Shown here piece by piece: positions 5,799 through 12,080 of a DNA stretch of 12,080 bases. Positions within the stretch are counted from its first letter, which is position 1. The number at the start of each line of letters is the position of its first letter. The DNA comes from Alphaproteobacteria bacterium (GTDB lineage Bacteria; Pseudomonadota; Alphaproteobacteria; Caulobacterales; Caulobacteraceae), in NCBI GenBank assembly GCA_028869395.1, contig JAGWSE010000043.1, positions 1 through 12,080 of the forward strand. Reading direction: 5' to 3'. Made by a program: the position numbers and the translations under genes. The notes under the pieces are model-generated. The model saw only the letters and a list, made by a program, of their open reading frames with translations, was not told the origin of the DNA and ran no database searches.

Positions 5799-5830
5799 AA
5801 CCCCGCTCCGGCCAGGAGACGGGGTTTTTT
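5799..5830 (+). terminator. Strong intrinsic terminator
   Basis: CCCCG CTCC (5801-5809) pairs with GGAG and CGGGG (5815-5818, 5820-5824), with loop GGCCA and a single bulged A, followed by six T (5825-5830). AA at 5799-5800 can extend the stem by pairing with the first T residues. The T-tract is on the plus strand only, so it stops plus-strand transcription. It lies 38 nt before the 97-aa gene's ATG and downstream of no full-length plus-strand gene, which is what makes conditional termination plausible. Confidence 0.85.
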
Positions 5831-5868
5831 GATGCGCCGCTCCAGCCGGATCCAACAGGAGCCTGGAG

Positions 5869-6162
5869 ATGCGAAATTCCACCCTATTGACGGAGGCCGC
5901 CGCCGCCACCCGGCGCTTCCTCGACGACCTGAAGCCCTGGCGGCCGGCGCGCCTGGAGGTGAAGGTCTCCAGCCCCGACGGGATGCCGCTGCTTTGCGCC
6001 GTGGAAGCTGTCCTGGAGGAGAAGCCGCTGGCCTGGGACAACCGCGAACTCGTCTGGCTAGCCGCCACAGCCGAAGGCGACGTCCACCGCCTGCAGCTCA
6101 TGGCCTACGCCGCGGGCGGCAATGAGCTCCTGGCGCAGGCCGCGCACGAGTTCGCCCGCTGA
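5869..6162 (+). CDS. Small protein of unknown function, 97 aa
   Basis: Not recognised. The ATG has a good AGGAG with 7 nt spacing. The product is soluble, without signal peptide or membrane segment. An N-terminal amphipathic helix (L-L-T-E-A-A-A-A-T-R-R-F-L-D-D-L) is followed by beta-strand-like stretches (R-L-E-V-K-V-S-S, L-L-C-A-V-E-A-V-L), a W-x-N-x-E-L-V-W-L-A-A-T segment that looks like another strand, and a C-terminal Ala-rich helix. There is one cysteine. This resembles a compact alpha/beta fold. No promoter fits between the terminator and the ATG, so expression probably needs read-through from 5578-5602. It converges on the LacI-type gene, 44 nt away. A longer frame starting at 5796 overlaps the terminator and is not credible. 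Confidence 0.65.
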   Translation: MRNSTLLTEAAAATRRFLDDLKPWRPARLEVKVSSPDGMPLLCAVEAVLEEKPLAWDNRELVWLAATAEGDVHRLQLMAYAAGGNELLAQAAHEFAR

Positions 6163-6206
6163 TCGGCTGCGATCTGCCGACGCCACATCGCGTCCGCTGC
6201 GACCGG

Positions 6207-7223
6207 CTAGGCCAGCGCGCCGCAGCTTTCGCGCACGATCAGCTCCGTCGGCAGCCGCTCCGAACGGATCTCGCTGCCCTGGCGCGCCGTGAGCAGCTTG
6301 CTGACCAGCAGCCGCCCCGCCTTGCCGACGTCCTGGGCCACGGTGGTCAGTGCGGGCCGCGCCAGGCGCGCGAACGGCAGGTTGTCGTAGCCGACCACCG
6401 CGACATCCTCCGGCACGCGGACGCCGGCGAGCTGGAGGGTGCGGATCGCGCCGAGCGCCAGCTGGTCGCTGGCGGCCACGACGCCGTCGAAGGGGACGTT
6501 GCGATCGAGGAGCGCGCCCACCGCGGCCTCGGCGGCCTCCACGTCGAAATGGCAGGGCGTCAGCAGCTCCGGGTCGACCGGCAGGCCGTGCGCCTGCAGC
6601 GCGTCGATATGGCCGCGCTGCCGCTGCGCGGGTTCCGGCGTGTCGACGTCGCCGAGGAAGACGATGCGCCTGCGCCCCAGGCGGATCAGGTGGTTCGTGG
6701 CGAGGCGGCCGCCTCCGAAGTTGTCGCTGCCGATTGAGCAGTAGGTCTGGTTCGGCAATTCGGCGCCCCAGACAACGAAGCGGGCCTCCTTCTCGGCCAG
6801 CAGGTTGAACTCCTTGTGGAGCGAGCTCTGGCCGAGGAAGATCACGCCGTCGGCCCGGTTGGTCGACATCAGAACCTGCAGCTCGTTGAGGTTCGAGGCG
6901 GCGACGTAGCTCATCAGCACGTCGCACCCGCGGTCGCGCGCAGCGTCCATGATGCCGGCCAGGAGCTCGAGCAGGAAGGAGTTCTGCAGACCTCGGGCCC
7001 CATGCTGCGGCGTGACCACCACGATCGTCGCCTGCGCGCCGATCGGGCCGGCGGGCATGTGCGCCTTGAAGGGATATTCGTGCTCCCGCGCCAGCCGCCA
7101 GATGGCCAGCTTGGTGGCGTGGGCCACCGCGGGGCTGTCGTTCAGGGCGCGCGAGGCGGTGGCGACCGAGACGCCCGCCATGGCGGCGATATCTTCGAGG
7201 CGCGTGCGAGACTTCGTCGTCAT
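6207..7223 (-). CDS. LacI-family transcriptional regulator, 338 aa
   Basis: Helix-turn-helix at about 7-30 (R-L-E-D-I-A-A-M-A-G-V-S-V-A-T-A-S-R-A-L-N), then a hinge near 50-62 and a periplasmic-binding-protein-like effector domain with I-V-V-V-T-P, D-G-V-I-F-L-G, G-S-D-N and V-V-G-Y-D-N blocks in normal order. The hinge (F-K-A-H-M-P-A-G-P-I-G) lacks the usual N-x-x-A-R-x-L helix, so its DNA contacts may differ from the LacI/PurR model. It is the last gene of the malto-oligosaccharide operon, 90 nt after the transporter. Likely job: repress this operon until a transported or hydrolysed sugar binds. No good LacI-type palindrome is visible between the operon's genes; the main operator is probably upstream of the amylase gene, outside the window. 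Ribosome site weak (AGG next to the ATG). Confidence 0.92.
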   Translation of the reverse strand: MTTKSRTRLEDIAAMAGVSVATASRALNDSPAVAHATKLAIWRLAREHEYPFKAHMPAGPIGAQATIVVVTPQHGARGLQNSFLLELLAGIMDAARDRGCDVLMSYVAASNLNELQVLMSTNRADGVIFLGQSSLHKEFNLLAEKEARFVVWGAELPNQTYCSIGSDNFGGGRLATNHLIRLGRRRIVFLGDVDTPEPAQRQRGHIDALQAHGLPVDPELLTPCHFDVEAAEAAVGALLDRNVPFDGVVAASDQLALGAIRTLQLAGVRVPEDVAVVGYDNLPFARLARPALTTVAQDVGKAGRLLVSKLLTARQGSEIRSERLPTELIVRESCGALA

Positions 7224-7241
7224 CCTGTCGCTCTGTCCGTG

Positions 7242-7286
7242 GGCCCGCCAGGCGAGGTCCCCGGCGCCGGTCGCCCGGCGCGGGCC
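7242..7286 (-). other. GC-rich inverted repeat between transporter and regulator genes
   Basis: Six-bp arms GGCCCG (7242-7247) and CGGGCC (7281-7286) enclose the 10-bp palindrome CCGGCGCCGG (7261-7270). As RNA this could fold into a stable structure between the symporter stop and the LacI-type ATG and set the level of the regulator by stalling or mRNA processing. There is no T-tract, so it is not an intrinsic terminator. Such GC repeats are common by chance in this composition. Confidence 0.25.
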
Positions 7287-7313
7287 ATCTTGATCCGGGG
7301 CACGGTTCGTCTC

Positions 7314-8900
7314 CTAGCGGAATTCCCAGACGATAAGGGCCGTGACGGCGAGAAGCACGACCGCGATCACCCGGTAGTTGGCCCATAGCGGCTGCCCGCG
7401 GAGCGCGACGGACTCGGCGCGGAAGATCTCCGGCGTCCAGATCAGCCCTTCGGTCTTGTCCGCCGGATCGCGCGGGGTGGCGAGGCTCACCGCCACCAGC
7501 ACGCCGGCGGAGGCCAGGAACAGGATCGGCGCGACATAGAGGAAGTGCAGGTGGATGACGTGCAGCAAGACGTCGAGGACGAAGAGGACGCCCCCCAGGA
7601 CGAGGCCGACCAGGAGCGCCGCCGTCGCCCCCTGGCCGTTGGCCCGGGGCCAGAAGACGCCCACCAGGTAGAGCGCCACCACGGGCGGGGCGACATAGGC
7701 GAGGATCGCCTGCAGATACTGCCAGAGCGAGGCGAAGTGCTGGATCTGCGGCGCCCAGAGCACGGCCAGCAGGCCGAAGGTGAAGGTCGCGCCCCGGCCG
7801 ATGCGCACCAGCGCCCGGCTGGAGAGGTCGCTTCGCCACGGCCGGACGAAATCCATGGTGAAGAGCGTGGAGGCCGAATTGAACGTCGAGGCGATGGAGG
7901 ACATCAGGGCCGCCAGGAACCCCGCCACGGCCAGGCCCAGGAGGCCCGTCGGCAGCAGGTCGAACATCAGGGTGGGATAGACGAGGTCCGCTCGCGGCAG
8001 GCGGGGATAGATCAGCAGCGCGGCGGCGCCGGGGAGCACCATCAGGAAGAGGACGGGAAGCTTCAGGAACCCGGCGAACAGCGCCCCCCAGCGGCCATGG
8101 TTCTCGTCCTTCGCCGAAAGGATGCGCTGGACCATGAACTGGTTGGTGCACCAGAAATAGAAGCCGAGCAGAGGAACGCCGGTCAGCAGCCCGAGCCAGG
8201 GCACGCCGGGATCGCCCAGCGGGCGGATCAGCGACAGCTTGGCGGGATCGACGCGGCTCATCACGCTGCCCCATCCCCCCGCCTTGTGGAACGCGGCGAG
8301 CGAAATGACCGTCGAGGCGCCGAACAGCAGGATGGCCTGCACCACCTCGGTGTAGATCACAGCCTTCAGGCCGCCGGCGATGGTGTAGACGCCGGCGAAC
8401 ACCGCCATGACGGCGACGATCAGGCTCAGGGGGGTGTGCGGGAAGATCAGCGACAGCAGGAGCGAGCCGCCGTAGAGGGCGCTGGCCGTGTCGACGACAA
8501 TGTTCAGGAACAGGGTCAGCCCCGAGAAGTAGGTTCGGCAGAAGCGGTTGTATCGCCGCTCCAGGAACTCCGGCATGGTGTAGAGCCGCGCGCGCAGCAG
8601 GAAGGGCAGGAAGAAGACGCAGAAGAACGCCAGCGTTACGCCCGCCGTCCATTCGTAGTCATAGACCGAGATTCCGGTCGCGTAGGTCTGCCCGGCCAGG
8701 CCGACCAGCGTGGTCGAGGAGATGTTCGAGGCCAGCAGCGCCAGGCCGATGATCGGCCAGGACGAGTTGCGGGAGGCCAGGAAGAAGTCTTCGCTGGACG
8801 CCTTGCGTCGCGACAGCACGAGTCCGAACAGGACGATGCCGAGCAGGTAGGCGACGACGATCGCCACGTCGATGGGGGCGAAGTGCGCTCTGGGGGTCAT
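7314..8900 (-). CDS. Sodium:solute symporter, SGLT sugar type, 528 aa
   Basis: Inner-membrane sodium-coupled symporter of the SSS (SLC5) family with about 14 hydrophobic segments, beginning I-D-V-A-I-V-V-A-Y-L-L near residue 10. The segment N-I-S-S-T-T-L-V-G-L-A-G, the loop W-C-T-N-Q-F-M-V-Q-R and S-S-I-A-S-T-F-N-S-A-S-T-L-F-T (about 334-348, sodium-site helix) match the sugar-transporting subgroup rather than the proline or pantothenate types. The ATG at 8900 (M-T-P-R-A-H-F) has AAGG 8 nt upstream; an in-frame GTG at 8942 is not needed. It sits 51 nt after the alpha-glucosidase gene and 90 nt before the LacI-type gene. The context suggests uptake of maltose, short maltodextrins or glucose released outside the cytoplasm; the family more often carries monosaccharides, so the substrate is uncertain. 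Confidence 0.9.
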   Translation of the reverse strand: MTPRAHFAPIDVAIVVAYLLGIVLFGLVLSRRKASSEDFFLASRNSSWPIIGLALLASNISSTTLVGLAGQTYATGISVYDYEWTAGVTLAFFCVFFLPFLLRARLYTMPEFLERRYNRFCRTYFSGLTLFLNIVVDTASALYGGSLLLSLIFPHTPLSLIVAVMAVFAGVYTIAGGLKAVIYTEVVQAILLFGASTVISLAAFHKAGGWGSVMSRVDPAKLSLIRPLGDPGVPWLGLLTGVPLLGFYFWCTNQFMVQRILSAKDENHGRWGALFAGFLKLPVLFLMVLPGAAALLIYPRLPRADLVYPTLMFDLLPTGLLGLAVAGFLAALMSSIASTFNSASTLFTMDFVRPWRSDLSSRALVRIGRGATFTFGLLAVLWAPQIQHFASLWQYLQAILAYVAPPVVALYLVGVFWPRANGQGATAALLVGLVLGGVLFVLDVLLHVIHLHFLYVAPILFLASAGVLVAVSLATPRDPADKTEGLIWTPEIFRAESVALRGQPLWANYRVIAVVLLAVTALIVWEFR

Positions 8901-8951
8901 TCGCTGCGCCTTCGCCCGGATCCTCGGAGCTCGCGGCGCCACGGGATCATC

Positions 8952-10562
8952 TCAGAGCGTCTCCGCCACATAGCCCTGCAGGGGGCCGAGCCTCCCAGGT
9001 GCCGGCCCCGGCTCCACGCCGCAGACCCCGAGCAGTACGCGGCGGCCCGGAGCGGGGAAGTCAACCGCCTGCGCCTCGCCCGGGTTGAAGACGCAGGTGA
9101 GCGGCGCGCCGGCGTCGCCCCGCTCGAAGGCGATGAGCGGGGCCGGGGCCGCAAGCATCCGCAGGCCGCCCTGCCGCAGCTCCGGCCGGTCGCGGCGCAG
9201 GGCGAGCGCCCGGCGGGCGAAGCTGAGGACCGAGTCCGGGTCGTCGACCTGGACGTCGACCGCCCGCGCCGCGTGACGAGGATCGAGCGGAAGCCAGGGG
9301 GCGTTCGTCGAAAAGCCCGCATGGGGCGCCGTCCGGGACCAGGGCATGGGCGTGCGCGCGCCGTCGCGTCCCAGGGTGCTCGGCCAGTTGGCGATGGCCT
9401 CGGCGTCCCTCAGCCGCTCGAAGGGAACCTCGGCCTGAGGCAGGCCGAGCTCTTCGCCTTGGTAGAGGAAGATGTTGCCGCGCAGGCTGACGAGAAGCAG
9501 CAGGGCCAGGCGTGCGGCGGCCTCGCAAGCCGTCTCGCTCCACCATCGCGAGATCGCGCGCGGGGTGTCGTGATTGGAGAAGGCCCAGGAGGGCCAGCCT
9601 CCGTCGGCCTGCTCTGGCGACCACCCCTCCATGGCGGCGCGGATCCGTTCCGCGGTCACGTCCGCGGCGTAGAGGAAGTCGAACCCGTAGGCGGTGTTCA
9701 GGCGCCTCGGCCCGCGCGTGAACTCGCGCATTTCGCCCAGGGCGTGATCGCCGCCGACCTCCGCCACCGTCATGCGGCCCGGCCGCTCGTCGACCACGGC
9801 CTGCAGCCGCTCCAGGAACTCGGCGATGCGGGGGTTGGACTGGTTGTGCACGTGGCGCTGGAAGTCGAACGGACGGGTCTTTGGTCGGTCCTCGAGCTCC
9901 GGAGGATTATCCCGCAACGCCTCGTCGTGCATGAGGAAGTTCACCGCGTCGAGACGAAAGCCGTCCACCCCGCGGTCCAGCCAGAACCGCGCAATCGAGA
10001 GCAACGCCGCCTGGACCTCCGGGTTCGTCGTGTTGAGGTCGGGCTGCTCGGGCAGGAAGTTGTGAAGGAAGTACTGGCCGCGGCGCGCGTCCCAGGTCCA
10101 CGACGGGCCGTAGAACACCGACTGCCAGTTGTTGGGCGGCGACCCGTCCGGCTTGGGATCGGCCCAGACAAACCAGTCCGCCCGCGGATTGCACCGGGAG
10201 GCGCGGCTTTCCTGGAACCAGGGGTGGCGATCGGAAACGTGGGAGTAGACCTGGTCGATGATCACCTTCAGGCCCAGCGCATGGGCCCGCTCGAGCAGCG
10301 CGTCGAAGTCCGCCAGACGGCCGAAGATCGGATCGACGTCGATCGGATCGGAGATGTCGTAGCCGAAGTCCTTCATCGGCGAGACGAAGAAGGGCGACAG
10401 CCAGATCGCGTCCACGTTGAGGGCGGCCACATAGTCCAGCTTGGCCGTGATGCCCGGCAGGTCGCCGATGCCGTCGCCATTGGAATCGGCGAAGCTGCGC
10501 GGATAGATCTGGTAGATCGTCGCGCCGCGCCGCCAGTCGGTGATCGTATCGGCCAGGCTCAT
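8952..10562 (-). CDS. GH13 alpha-glucosidase, 536 aa
   Basis: Cytoplasmic exo-acting alpha-glucosidase with a complete (beta/alpha)8 barrel. Y-Q-I-Y-P-R-S-F opens the barrel and D-S-N-G-D-G-I-G-D-L (26-35) is a metal loop. D-Q-V-Y-S-H (103-108) is conserved region I, Q-P-D-L-N (173-177) region V, and D-G-F-R-L-D-A (200-206) carries nucleophile Asp205. A-E-V-G-G gives acid/base Glu268 and S-N-H-D-T gives Asp332. Ala, rather than Val, after the nucleophile is linked in this subfamily with alpha-1,4 over alpha-1,6 preference, fitting maltose and maltodextrins more than isomaltose. No signal peptide. Its ATG overlaps the upstream amylase stop (ATGA) and lacks a strong ribosome site, implying translational coupling. 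Sucrose hydrolase activity cannot be excluded. Confidence 0.93.
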   Translation of the reverse strand: MSLADTITDWRRGATIYQIYPRSFADSNGDGIGDLPGITAKLDYVAALNVDAIWLSPFFVSPMKDFGYDISDPIDVDPIFGRLADFDALLERAHALGLKVIIDQVYSHVSDRHPWFQESRASRCNPRADWFVWADPKPDGSPPNNWQSVFYGPSWTWDARRGQYFLHNFLPEQPDLNTTNPEVQAALLSIARFWLDRGVDGFRLDAVNFLMHDEALRDNPPELEDRPKTRPFDFQRHVHNQSNPRIAEFLERLQAVVDERPGRMTVAEVGGDHALGEMREFTRGPRRLNTAYGFDFLYAADVTAERIRAAMEGWSPEQADGGWPSWAFSNHDTPRAISRWWSETACEAAARLALLLLVSLRGNIFLYQGEELGLPQAEVPFERLRDAEAIANWPSTLGRDGARTPMPWSRTAPHAGFSTNAPWLPLDPRHAARAVDVQVDDPDSVLSFARRALALRRDRPELRQGGLRMLAAPAPLIAFERGDAGAPLTCVFNPGEAQAVDFPAPGRRVLLGVCGVEPGPAPGRLGPLQGYVAETL

Positions 10563-12080
10563 GAGGCGGCGCGACAGACGATGTAGCCCAGGGCCGGAAC
10601 CTCGACCCTTAGGCTGCCGGGGGCCGCGGACCGAGGCGCGCAGGCGCCGTGCAGGCTCGTCCAGCCGGTCCGCCCGATGTCGACCGGCGCGTAGGCCACC
10701 TGCGGCTCGGTGCTGGTGTTGAGCGCGATGAGGTACTGCCCGTCCTTCGGATCGGTCCGGGTGAAGACGTAGAGACCCGGCTTGTGGCGCGTCAGGGCCA
10801 CGACCTGGACGCCGCGCCGGAGGCCGGGATGGGCGTTGCGCAGCGTGGTCATCTCGGCGATGGCGCGATAAATCGGCGCCTGCTCGTTGTAGCCGGGCGC
10901 TCCGGGGCGGGTCGCCCCGAGCGGCGTCTCGGCCTGGTAGGCCGCCACCTGGCTCGGGAACATGGTCTGGCGCGCCTCGTTGTCGCCGCCGCCGCCATAG
11001 AGCCCCTGCTCCTGGCCATAGTAGATGATGGGCGCCCCGCGGCTGAAGAGCAGCAGCGCGTCGGCGAGGACAGTCCGCTTCAGGAGCTCGTCGCGGCTCA
11101 TGTTGGGCGATCGCGCGCGCAGCAGGTCGGGGAACCGGCCCATGTCGTGGTTGCCGATGAAGGTGGCCATCTGCATGGCCCCCGCCGCGCCCCCCACGTA
11201 GTCGGGATCGGCGTCGAACAGGCGGGCCAGGCGCGTGGTGCCCGTCTTGCCGCCAATGGCGTCCAGGGCCGCCGCCTGGAAGGCGAAGTCGAGCACGGCC
11301 GGCAGCTTGTCGACCCGCGTGTGCCGCGCAAGCATCGCCGGGTCGGGGTCCGCGACCTCGCCGAAGATGTAGAAGTTCGGCTTCCCGTGGGCGCGCGCGA
11401 ACTTCAGGATCGCCGGGCAGAACGCCCGCCAGAAGGCAGGATCCACATGCCGTTCGGTGTCGATGCGGAACCCGTCGACGCCGAAATCGGCGATCCAGCG
11501 CTCGTAGACCGCGATGAAGCCGCGAACGACCCGCGGGTTCTCGGTCATCACGTCGTCGAGACCGCCGAAATCCCCGTGGGTCTTGGTTTCCTGCTGGTCC
11601 GCGTCCGCCATGTCGCCGCGGTTGTGGTAGAGGCGCACGTCGTTAAGCCAGTCCGGCTTCTTGATGTGCGCCTCGCCCGCGGGGATATAGGGCGTGTAGG
11701 CGTAGTCGGGGCTGACGAGCCGCGCGAAATTCGCATCGGTCTGATGCGCCGCGTCGTCCCCCAGGAATCCCTGATTGATCGGCGGTCCGTCCACGCCGCC
11801 CTTGCGGTCGTAAGGGTACTCAGCTTCCGACCTGTAGGCGCAGGGCGCGTGCGGGCATTCGCGGTATCTGATGACGTCGGCGGTGTGGTTCACCACGATG
11901 TCGAGATAGACCTTCATGCCGCGGGCGTGGGCGGCGTCGACCAGGCGCTTGAAGTCGGCCTTGGTCCCGAAGTGCGGATCGACGTCGGTGAAATCGGTGA
12001 TCCAGTAGCCGTGGTAGCTCGCACTCGGCTGTCCGCGCCAGTTGTGGATCCACTTGTTGCGGAAGATCGGCGAGACCCAG
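10559..12080 (-). CDS. GH13 alpha-amylase-type glycoside hydrolase, N-terminus outside window
   Basis: The last 506 codons are visible and the frame is open to the right edge, starting W-V-S-P-I-F-R-N-K. Region I is D-I-V-V-N-H-T, ending near 11885. G-F-R-I-D-T-E carries the nucleophile Asp (codon 11461-11459), F-G-E-V-A-D the acid/base Glu (11359-11357) and G-N-H-D-M-G the third Asp (11146-11144). The C-terminal beta domain ends G-Y-I-V-C-R. Upstream, Y-H-G-Y-W-I-T-D-F-T-D-V-D resembles secreted alpha-amylase/CGTase-type enzymes, and C-P-H-A-P-C plus other cysteines would suit disulfides outside the cytoplasm. The signal peptide region is missing, so export is inferred. It would shorten starch or maltodextrin before uptake by the downstream symporter. 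It could instead be a cyclodextrinase or glucanotransferase. Confidence 0.9.
   Translation of the reverse strand, partial: WVSPIFRNKWIHNWRGQPSASYHGYWITDFTDVDPHFGTKADFKRLVDAAHARGMKVYLDIVVNHTADVIRYRECPHAPCAYRSEAEYPYDRKGGVDGPPINQGFLGDDAAHQTDANFARLVSPDYAYTPYIPAGEAHIKKPDWLNDVRLYHNRGDMADADQQETKTHGDFGGLDDVMTENPRVVRGFIAVYERWIADFGVDGFRIDTERHVDPAFWRAFCPAILKFARAHGKPNFYIFGEVADPDPAMLARHTRVDKLPAVLDFAFQAAALDAIGGKTGTTRLARLFDADPDYVGGAAGAMQMATFIGNHDMGRFPDLLRARSPNMSRDELLKRTVLADALLLFSRGAPIIYYGQEQGLYGGGGDNEARQTMFPSQVAAYQAETPLGATRPGAPGYNEQAPIYRAIAEMTTLRNAHPGLRRGVQVVALTRHKPGLYVFTRTDPKDGQYLIALNTSTEPQVAYAPVDIGRTGWTSLHGACAPRSAAPGSLRVEVPALGYIVCRAAS

Larger units (their letters stand above)
5608..5830 (+). ncRNA. Putative terminated leader RNA or small RNA
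   Basis: A promoter candidate at 5578-5602 and a strong intrinsic terminator ending at 5830 would bound a transcript of about 220 nt between the divergent sulfotransferase and 97-aa genes. It contains one short ORF (5695-5775). The segment GGACGGGG (5749-5756) can pair with the terminator's left arm (5801-5808) with one mismatch, offering an antiterminator. It could be an attenuator leader for the 97-aa gene, or a stand-alone small RNA. It matches no riboswitch class I know. Confidence 0.35.

Noticed and set aside
5796..6125. 109-codon plus-strand frame starting at 5796
   Set aside because: It begins next to the terminator stem and runs out of frame through the 97-aa gene; there is no ribosome site and the composition is Arg-rich.
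6163..6180. TCGGC-N8-GCCGA hairpin between the convergent 97-aa and LacI-type genes as a terminator
   Set aside because: Only a 5-bp stem and no T-tract on either strand; likely chance.
6058..8652. Minus-strand open frame of 864 codons spanning the LacI and symporter genes
   Set aside because: Shifted frame of two well-supported genes; the composition is Arg/Pro/Gly-rich and no family motif appears.
7545..10586. Very long plus-strand open frame (1013 codons) antisense to the symporter and glucosidase genes
   Set aside because: It is a mirror frame caused by high GC codon usage. Its translation is Arg/Gly/Gln-rich without domains, while the opposite strand encodes clear SSS and GH13 motifs.
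1..12080. CRISPR arrays, tRNA genes, insertion sequences, attachment sites
   Set aside because: No regularly spaced repeats, cloverleaf-like sequences, transposase motifs or flanking direct repeats were seen on reading both strands.

Overview
This GC-rich window has dense, short-spaced genes and looks like an alphaproteobacterial chromosome. It is most likely from the Caulobacterales (Caulobacter/Phenylobacterium type). I infer this from gene content and from one plus-strand promoter candidate that fits the Caulobacter housekeeping form (TTGACGS, 10-14 bases, GCTANAWC). No tRNA, rRNA, CRISPR array, insertion sequence or phage gene is visible.

Left block (1-4268) is a divergent catabolic or detoxification cluster. 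On the minus strand, in transcription order, lie an alpha/beta hydrolase of the epoxide-hydrolase type (2570-1605), a crotonase-fold protein lacking both classical catalytic glutamates (1593-793), a glutathione S-transferase (787-155) and a second, different glutathione S-transferase that leaves the window (158 to <1). Spacings are 11 nt, 5 nt and a 4-nt ATGA overlap, so this is very probably one operon. On the plus strand a second crotonase-fold protein (2683-3495) overlaps an SDR dehydrogenase (3495-4268) by one base. The two units share a ~112-nt intergenic region with nested GTCA/TGAC inverted repeats. Acyl-CoA hydration/isomerisation, hydroxyacyl oxidation, ester or epoxide hydrolysis and glutathione conjugation would suit breakdown of an unusual lipid, terpenoid or aromatic compound; the substrate cannot be read from the sequence.

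Middle block (4276-6162) holds an orphan one-helix membrane protein, a Stf0-type sulfotransferase without a convincing start codon, and a small unrecognised 97-aa gene. Between the last two, the plus strand carries a promoter candidate whose -10 lies inside a perfect GTGGA-N4-TCCAC repeat, a short ORF with a Thr-Met-Met-Ile-Thr-Thr run, and a strong intrinsic terminator 38 nt before the 97-aa gene. This looks like a conditional-termination (attenuator-like) leader or a terminated small RNA, and is the most interesting feature here.

Right block (6207-12080, minus strand) is a malto-oligosaccharide utilisation operon: a GH13 alpha-amylase-type enzyme (5' end outside the window), a GH13 alpha-glucosidase overlapping it by 4 nt, a sodium:solute symporter of the SGLT sugar type, and a LacI-family regulator. 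The likely flow is extracytoplasmic chain shortening, sodium-coupled uptake, cytoplasmic hydrolysis to glucose, and repression relieved by an intracellular sugar. Locations and substrates are inferred from family membership.
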